Shown piece by piece: positions 5,578-10,097 of a stretch of DNA of 10,097 nt. The position numbers and the translations under genes are program-made. This DNA comes from Heritagella sp051881655. Its GTDB lineage: Bacteria > Bacillota > Clostridia > Oscillospirales > Acutalibacteraceae. The stretch lies in NCBI GenBank assembly GCA_051881655.1, contig JBJEQH010000155.1, forward strand, positions 1 through 10,097, given 5' to 3'. Below the pieces are notes generated by a model, which saw nothing but the letters and a program-made list of their open reading frames with translations, was not told the origin of the DNA and made no database searches. Position 1 is the first letter of the stretch, and the number at the start of each line of letters is the position of its first letter.

Positions 5578-6551
5578 ATGGATGTACTTGCTTTGGCCAA
5601 GGGAATTATCGCAGGAAGACGGCTGACCCGGCAGGAGGATTTGCACTTTTTCCTGGACTGTGATTTGCAGAAGCTGTGTGAGGGGGCAGACCGGATCCGC
5701 ACCCATTTCTGCGGCGAGAAAGTGGATCTGTGTACGATTATCAACGGGAAAAGCGGACGGTGCGGCGAGGACTGCAAATACTGTGCGCAGTCAGGGCATC
5801 ACTCCACAAACTGCGAAGTCTATGACTTTTTGCCGACGGATGACATTGTGAAAGTTGCCTTGTCGAACGAGCAGGAGGGAGTGGACCGCTTTGCCATCGT
5901 CACCTCGGGCCGCGGCCTGAGCGATGTGGATTTTGAGAAAGCCATTGCCGCTTATCAGAAGATGAAGCAGGTCTGCAAGCTCTCGCTGTGCGCTTCCCAC
6001 GGCTTTCTGACAGCCGAGCAGTTCCACCGCCTGCGGGAAGCGGGCGTGGAGAGCTATCACGAGAATATCGAGACCTCCCGCCGGTATTTCCCCTATATCT
6101 GCACTACGCATACCTATGACGAGAAAATCCAGTCCATCAAACTGGCCCAGGCCGAGGGCTTCTGCGTCTGTTCCGGCGGAATTATCGGCATGGGCGAAAC
6201 CTGGGAGGACCGGCTGGATATGGCGGTCAGCCTGGCAGAATTGGGGATTGAATCCATCCCGATCAATGCCCTGATGCCCATTCCCGGCACACCCCTTGAA
6301 AATCTGCCCACCCTTTCCGAGGATGACATTCTGCGCACCGTCGCGTTTTCCGCTACATCAATCCGCTGGCCAATATCCGGCTGGCCGCCGGGCGCGGTTT
6401 GATGCGTGAGTATGGGAAAGCGGCTTTCCAGAGCGGCGCCAGCGCGACCATCACCGGCAATATGCTCACTACATCCGGCTCCAATATCGCCGGGGATAAG
6501 GCGATGCTGACCGAGATGGGGCGCGACATCATCCCGGAATATCTGGCCTGA
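5578..6551 (+). pseudogene. bioB: biotin synthase, frameshifted near codon 256
   Basis: BioB is a radical-SAM enzyme that inserts sulfur into dethiobiotin to make biotin. Frame 1 covers 5578-6347 and carries C62-x3-C66-x2-C69 for the SAM 4Fe-4S cluster, VTSGRG, YHENIETS, ICTTHTY, CSGGIIGMGET and INALMPIPGTPL. After GCG at 6343-6345 one base is missing: the expected GCG-ATT-TTC-CGC reads GCG-TTTTCCGC. The downstream frame continues perfectly from 6348 as FRYINPLANIRLAAGRG to GNMLTTSG and ends at TGA 6549-6551. The restored product would be about 324 residues, normal for BioB. As read, translation stops at 6402 after 18 wrong residues and loses the last barrel strands. The slip abuts a T4 run, so a read error is possible. 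AGAAAGGA precedes the ATG by 9 bases. No other biotin gene is adjacent, suggesting dethiobiotin uptake or genes elsewhere. Confidence 0.9.
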
Positions 6552-6607
6552 CCGGAAATTCCCTTTTTGCCCCGCACGGCAGCGGAGCCCTATGATTTTC
6601 CACAAAC

Positions 6608-6649
6608 AAAACAGGCAGAACGGTTTTTCTACCGTTTTGCCTGTTTTTT
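6608..6649. terminator. bidirectional terminator between bioB and the esterase
   Basis: AAAACAGGCAGAACGGT (6608-6624) pairs with ACCGTTTTGCCTGTTTT (6631-6647), 17 pairs with one G-U, around a 6-base loop. T6 (6644-6649) follows on the plus strand. On the minus strand the stem is followed by a GTTTG tract. It lies 56 bases after the bioB stop and 58 bases after the esterase stop, so it can serve both converging genes. Confidence 0.9.
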
Positions 6650-6707
6650 CTGTATGGCGGCGGGAAAAGCCAGGCCCGTGTTCTGCACACAGAGCCTCCT
6701 TTTCCAA

Positions 6708-7448
6708 TCAGATCCCGATTTTTTCGAGGAAATACGGCAGCTGCTTTTGCCACCAGCACCAGTCATGGCAGACATCATATCCCCAATAGTCCACCCAGGC
6801 CGGAATTTCCTTTTCCCGAAGCAGCGCATCCATTCGCCGGGTCGAGGACAAAAGATCGTCCTCCCAGGCGCCCTGCCCCACGCACAGGATGATTTGGCTG
6901 GCGCGGTACAGGTCCATATAGGGATGATCCTGCGGCATATTGCGCAGAAAATCCAGCGGCGAGTTGTCATAAACCAGGTTGTCCATGTAGTCATGAAAGA
7001 AGTAACCGGCATGATAAAGGCCGCTCAGGGCGATGACGGTATCAAACAAGTCCGGGTGGCGGAAAAAGAAGTTGCCCGCATGGAAAGCTCCCATGCTGCA
7101 GCCCGTAACGATTCCCTTGCCCGTTGTCGCTCCCAGGGTTCGGGCCCAGGGAAGCAGTTCCCGGACGACATACTGGAACCACTGCTCCTGCAGCTCGATG
7201 CGCTGGCGGGGATCCCCGCCGAAATGGGACCAGGTCTGCCCGTCGATGCCGTCCACGCAGACCAGCATCATTTTCCCGCTGTCCAGCCAGGGGCGGAGTA
7301 CCTCCACCATACCGAAGTTTTCAAAATCATAAAACCGCCCATTCTGCGGCGGAAAAGCCAGGCACAACCGGCCGCCATCTCCATACACCTTACATTCCAT
7401 CTCCCGGTGCAGGATCTGGCTCATTTCCTTAAAATATCGGGTTGTCAT
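6708..7448 (-). CDS. alpha/beta-hydrolase esterase family protein
   Basis: This 246-residue protein of the putative esterase type (PF00756-like, by recall) has no signal peptide, so it is probably cytoplasmic. The nucleophile elbow is GCSMG with S118, and the neighbouring AFHAGNFFFRHPDLFD matches the typical helix and strand after it. The likely catalytic His is H228 in DVCHDWCWWQKQLPYF. The acid is probably one of the residues in AWEDDLL (196-198). The substrate is unknown. The ATG at 7448 was chosen because GGAGG lies 7 bases upstream; a longer frame to 7520 would overlap the preceding gene. Only 13 bases separate it from the ATP-grasp gene's stop, so the two are co-transcribed. A ligase plus hydrolase pair suggests making and trimming of a small peptide- or amide-like product, which is inference. 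Confidence 0.85.
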   Translation of the reverse strand: MTTRYFKEMSQILHREMECKVYGDGGRLCLAFPPQNGRFYDFENFGMVEVLRPWLDSGKMMLVCVDGIDGQTWSHFGGDPRQRIELQEQWFQYVVRELLPWARTLGATTGKGIVTGCSMGAFHAGNFFFRHPDLFDTVIALSGLYHAGYFFHDYMDNLVYDNSPLDFLRNMPQDHPYMDLYRASQIILCVGQGAWEDDLLSSTRRMDALLREKEIPAWVDYWGYDVCHDWCWWQKQLPYFLEKIGI

Positions 7449-7461
7449 GCAGCTTCCTCCG

Positions 7462-8652
7462 TTATACTTTTTCGTGGACAAAACGGATAAATTCCTGGGC
7501 CGCGGCAAAATCGGCCGCATGGGCGGTGTACATCTGGTTGCCCATGGCCGCGGACATAATCTCCGGCATCCGTTCGCACATCACGATCTGGTTGCCGTAA
7601 CGGGCCAGAATCTCCTCGTGGGAGTGGACATACCGGTAGCAGTCCCGGCGGCTGGCGTACACACAGTAATGGTGATAGGGGCTGTCCGGCAGGCAGCGGC
7701 GGTCACAGGTGACCATATCCGCCCAAATCTGATAGACGTCCGTACTGTGGGCATAATTCATCATATCCGGGGTGTATCCTCCGGCGGGGCGCATGTTCAC
7801 TTCCAGCCCCACGAAGTCCCCCACATTTCCCAGGCCGGGTCGCGCTTTGGTCAGCCGGAAGAATTCCAGGTGGACAAACCGGCTTCTGGCGCCGAAGGCC
7901 TGCACGGTGGCCCGTCCGGCTTTGGCCAGGGCCTCCGGGACCTCGGCCGCGGTATAGTAAGCCAGATCCAGTTTTTTATTCACGATATCCATGATCGACG
8001 GCGGCCAAACCGTCATGGATTCAAACAGCGGCTGGCAGTGGGAATCGGTGATGGCGTCATAGGAACAGATGTCGCCCTCCACAAATTCCTCCATAACATA
8101 GGGGACCGTGGGCAGGTTTTCAAAAAACCGGATCCGATCCTCCTCATTTTCCAGTTTATAGGTGGCAGAAGCCCCCACGCCGTTGTCCGGTTTTACAATA
8201 ACCGGGTAGCCCACCGTCTGCAAAAACTCCTTTGCGGCCGCTTCGGTGGTGATCTTATGGCAGCGCGCCGTGGGCACACCGGCCTTGGCGTAATATGCTT
8301 TCATGGCGGATTTGCTCTTAAAGCAGGCCACCTCGTTCAGATCCGCGCCGGTGGTGATATGAAAATCCGTGCGCAGGCGGGCATCCTGCTCCAGCCAATA
8401 CTCGTTATTGGATTCGAGCCAGTCGATCTTCCCGTATTTGAATGAGAAGAAGGCCACTGCCCGGAATACCTGGTTGTAGTCCTCCAGAGAGTCCACCCGG
8501 TAGTACTCGGTCAGTACCCGTTTCAAAGCGGGTTCCAGGCTGTCGTACGGGCTGTCGCCGATACCCAGCACATTGACGCCGTTGCGGTGCAGCCGGTCGC
8601 AGAAGCTCCAATAGGTGTGGGGAAATTGAGGGGAGATAAAAATAAAATTCAT
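7462..8652 (-). CDS. ATP-grasp carboxylate-amine ligase-like protein
   Basis: This protein of 396 residues belongs to the ATP-grasp superfamily, whose members activate a carboxylate as acyl phosphate and join it to an amine or thiol. An N-terminal Rossmann-like domain (MNFIFISPQFPHTYW, about 1-105) leads into the ATP-grasp fold. YPVIVKPDNGVGASATY gives the ATP lysine K154 and the glycine-rich loop. YVMEEFVEGD (185-194) is the hinge. HLEFF (E263) and GLEVNMRPAGGYTPD (E284, N286, R288) supply the metal- and phosphate-binding residues. All core residues appear present, so it should be active. The substrate cannot be told from sequence. The start at 8652 is supported by GGAGG 7 bases upstream; a frame extension to 8673 lacks a ribosome site. 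It is the first gene of a two-gene operon with the esterase and has its own promoter. Confidence 0.85.
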   Translation of the reverse strand: MNFIFISPQFPHTYWSFCDRLHRNGVNVLGIGDSPYDSLEPALKRVLTEYYRVDSLEDYNQVFRAVAFFSFKYGKIDWLESNNEYWLEQDARLRTDFHITTGADLNEVACFKSKSAMKAYYAKAGVPTARCHKITTEAAAKEFLQTVGYPVIVKPDNGVGASATYKLENEEDRIRFFENLPTVPYVMEEFVEGDICSYDAITDSHCQPLFESMTVWPPSIMDIVNKKLDLAYYTAAEVPEALAKAGRATVQAFGARSRFVHLEFFRLTKARPGLGNVGDFVGLEVNMRPAGGYTPDMMNYAHSTDVYQIWADMVTCDRRCLPDSPYHHYCVYASRRDCYRYVHSHEEILARYGNQIVMCERMPEIMSAAMGNQMYTAHAADFAAAQEFIRFVHEKV

Positions 8653-8767
8653 AAGAGTTCCTCCATATTTCACAAAATCAGGGAGATTCCCTTTTTTCTT
8701 CCGTACTTATGACAATTTTCGTGACCGGCTTTCTTTTCTCCGTCCCTTCTTCTTCCAGATGATAAAA

Positions 8768-8794
8768 ACCAATCAACATACTGTACTTATTGGT
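8768..8794 (-). promoter_or_regulatory. inverted repeat at the predicted transcription start of the ATP-grasp operon
   Basis: On the minus strand ACCAAT (8794-8789) and ATTGGT (8773-8768) flank a 15-base centre. The left arm directly follows the -10 and reaches the predicted +1, and a T-run follows the right arm (8767-8764). It could be an operator for the operon, or a weak terminator for the upstream reverse transcriptase gene. The 6-base arms are short enough to occur by chance. Confidence 0.35.
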
Positions 8795-8795
8795 A

Positions 8796-8824
8796 ATGAT
8801 AACACGAATTCTTTTTCCTGTCAA
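8796..8824 (-). promoter_or_regulatory. promoter of the ATP-grasp/esterase operon
   Basis: On the minus strand TTGACA (8824-8819), a 17-base spacer (GGAAAAAGAATTCGTGT) and TATCAT (8801-8796) match the vegetative consensus at 11 of 12 positions. The -35 includes the TGA stop of the reverse transcriptase gene. The predicted leader is about 135 bases, with no strong fold apparent. Confidence 0.75.
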
Positions 8825-10068
8825 TCCGCGGCCCGATCGGCCGCTTCCGGCTGCCCGGAAATGGGCGCCCCACTGCGAAAAGCCCAGTACCGGTTGACCA
8901 GACTGACGTATCCCAGCGCCTTTATATCCTCATAGCGGAAATTATAGGCGGCCCTGGTGCGGGTGCCCGTGGCCAGATAGCGGATGCACTGCTGGCTGTA
9001 AGCATCCAGAATTTTCAGGGAATCGGCGGTGGTGATCAGGGGGAAGTACCATCGGGCCCAGGTCAGCTCCTGTTTAACCGGATTTTCAAACAGCTTTCTC
9101 CGAAATGTGCGGATAAAAGCCCGGGCGGCCCGGGGGCCATCGGCGCCCTTGCGGGCTTTCCACCGCATCAGGGCCCGGGTTTTGCGGCGCATTTTGGCCT
9201 TCAGCTTTTCAACGGAAACCGGCGACAGGTCAATGGTTCCGTTTTGGCAGCGGATCCCCAGAAAGCTCCAGGGTTCGCCGGGGGCGGTGTATTGCTCCTT
9301 TTTGGGATTGACCGACAGGCCCGCCTCGGAGAGGAACTGCCGGATGAGCAAAACATCCTGCTGCAGGGCCGATTGGGTGGGCTCGAACAGGAGAATATCA
9401 TCGGAATAGCGGGCGTACGGCACTCCTTTTTCGGCAAAAAAATGATCCATCGGGGAGAGATAGAGGTTGGCGAGAAACGTGGAAAGAGGGGTTCCCGCCA
9501 TAATGCCCTTTTCCTCCCGGATCAATGTGCCGTGATCCTCAACCAGGGGATCGGTCAGCAGGGCCTCCAGAAAACCGTACAGAATGGGTTCATCCGAGAG
9601 AGTCTGCCGCAGGAGAGGCAGCATTCGGCCGATGGGGACCGAGTTAAAATAATTGTGAATATCCACTTTATAGGACCACATGGCGTTAACCTGCGGGGTA
9701 TTCGTCATTTTCCGGATGGCATTTTTTACCCCGAGATCAGGGCGGAAGGAGTAGAGATTGGGGGCGAAAACCCCGTCATATTTTTGCTGCAGCAGAAAGG
9801 TCAGCAGTTTCAGTACCCAGTTTTCAGCGGGGGCATAGGTGTAAACAATGCGCTTTTTATCCGAGTGCATTTTGCTGATACAGGATTTGCGCGGCGGAGC
9901 AAAGGGCTTGCCATGCAGGATCGCTTCGATCGGCTTCCGGTATCCCTCGGCCCGGATAAAGGCGGCCAGCTCCCTTTGCTCGGTGGGGGACAGATGGCCG
10001 CCGGTGAGTTTGTATTCATAAAAAGAGGACCACTGTGCAGGATCCGACAGGCAGGTCAGGAGATCCAA
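8821..10068 (-). CDS. free-standing group II-like reverse transcriptase
   Basis: This RNA-directed DNA polymerase has 415 residues from the TTG at 10068. RT blocks are visible in order: KKRIVYTYAPAENWVLK with LYSFRP (about 71-110), the first catalytic Asp in YKVDIHNYFNSV (D136), GIMAGTPLSTFLANLYLSPMD (188-208), YARYSDDILLF with D223 and D224, GLSVNPKKEQY (250-260) and WSFLGI (267-272). The three catalytic aspartates are intact. A basic helical thumb-like region (about 283-395, RRKTRALMRWKARKG... and LTWARWYFPLI) follows, but no HNH endonuclease. No intron domain V or template repeat is seen nearby, so it looks free-standing rather than an intron maturase or diversity-generating RT. AAAGGGG lies 7 bases before the TTG. 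The frame stays open to the window edge, so an upstream start is possible. The partner genes, if any, would be to the right of the window. Confidence 0.85.
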   Translation of the reverse strand: MDLLTCLSDPAQWSSFYEYKLTGGHLSPTEQRELAAFIRAEGYRKPIEAILHGKPFAPPRKSCISKMHSDKKRIVYTYAPAENWVLKLLTFLLQQKYDGVFAPNLYSFRPDLGVKNAIRKMTNTPQVNAMWSYKVDIHNYFNSVPIGRMLPLLRQTLSDEPILYGFLEALLTDPLVEDHGTLIREEKGIMAGTPLSTFLANLYLSPMDHFFAEKGVPYARYSDDILLFEPTQSALQQDVLLIRQFLSEAGLSVNPKKEQYTAPGEPWSFLGIRCQNGTIDLSPVSVEKLKAKMRRKTRALMRWKARKGADGPRAARAFIRTFRRKLFENPVKQELTWARWYFPLITTADSLKILDAYSQQCIRYLATGTRTRAAYNFRYEDIKALGYVSLVNRYWAFRSGAPISGQPEAADRAAD

Positions 10069-10097
10069 GGAAATTCCCCTTTCATAGAAAAACAGAG

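Noticed and set aside
7449..7520. Longer N-terminus of the esterase overlapping the ATP-grasp gene
   Set aside because: The extension is antisense-free but lies inside the 3' end of the upstream gene with no ribosome site, whereas the ATG at 7448 follows GGAGG.
6567..8445. Two long plus-strand open frames opposite the esterase and ATP-grasp genes
   Set aside because: They mirror strong minus-strand genes with motifs and ribosome sites. Their own translations are low-complexity and lack motifs, and they start within the bioB terminator region or the neighbouring gene.
8681..8697. AGGGA-GAT-TCCCT hairpin with T-run on the plus strand in the ATP-grasp leader
   Set aside because: The stem is only 5 pairs and the T-run follows in the plus direction, where no gene ends. 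On the coding strand no T-run follows directly.
8653..8820. Group II intron domain V, retron RNA, or DGR template/variable repeat next to the reverse transcriptase
   Set aside because: I looked for a domain V-like GAGC...GUUC hairpin and for repeats with adenine-specific differences and saw none. The right side is cut by the window, so this excludes only the 3' side.
1..10097. CRISPR arrays, tRNA or rRNA genes, insertion-sequence transposases
   Set aside because: No regularly spaced repeats, cloverleaf-like segments, rRNA stretches or transposase motifs were seen on either strand.

Overview
The window looks like chromosomal DNA from a strictly anaerobic, gut-type Clostridia (Bacillota), probably of the Oscillospirales/Ruminococcaceae sort. 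The case rests on AGGAGG-type ribosome sites, moderately GC-rich coding DNA, TTGACA/TATAAT promoters, a Firmicutes-style kinase/HTH pair, and a clostridial-type biotin synthase. This is an inference from gene style, since no rRNA or other taxonomic marker is present.

Left edge (1-1000). Two gene remnants meet head to head at about 285. On the minus strand is the last ~65 residues of what looks like a DUF499-type ATPase, a family linked to phage-defence islands, followed toward the window edge by the possible first codons of another gene. On the plus strand is the last ~100 residues of an OppF-type peptide-transporter ATPase, which overlaps by 4 bases an intact DUF3899-like membrane protein. 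The junction is either a genomic rearrangement or an assembly join.

Middle (1000-5420). An intact Xaa-Pro aminopeptidase (M24B) ends at two tandem terminators. About 240 bases without a convincing gene follow. Then comes a signalling module: a membrane-anchored Ser/Thr protein kinase with altered catalytic motifs (minus strand), a divergent XRE-like HTH protein, and a lipoprotein made of two duplicated domains with its own extended -10 promoter.

Biotin gene (5420-6650). bioB has a perfect TTGACA-N17-TATAAT promoter whose -35 lies inside a BirA-type operator. The reading frame is broken by a one-base shift near codon 256 but is otherwise full length. It ends at a long, probably bidirectional hairpin terminator.

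Right part (6650-10097), all on the minus strand. An ATP-grasp ligase and a serine esterase form a two-gene operon. Its promoter starts inside the stop codon of the upstream gene, a free-standing group II-like reverse transcriptase with a YSDD active site and no visible intron RNA. The reverse transcriptase begins with TTG, or possibly further upstream beyond the window.

The most unusual items are the reverse transcriptase, the kinase/HTH/lipoprotein module, the ATP-grasp/esterase pair with an inverted repeat at its predicted start site, and the head-to-head junction of two truncated genes.
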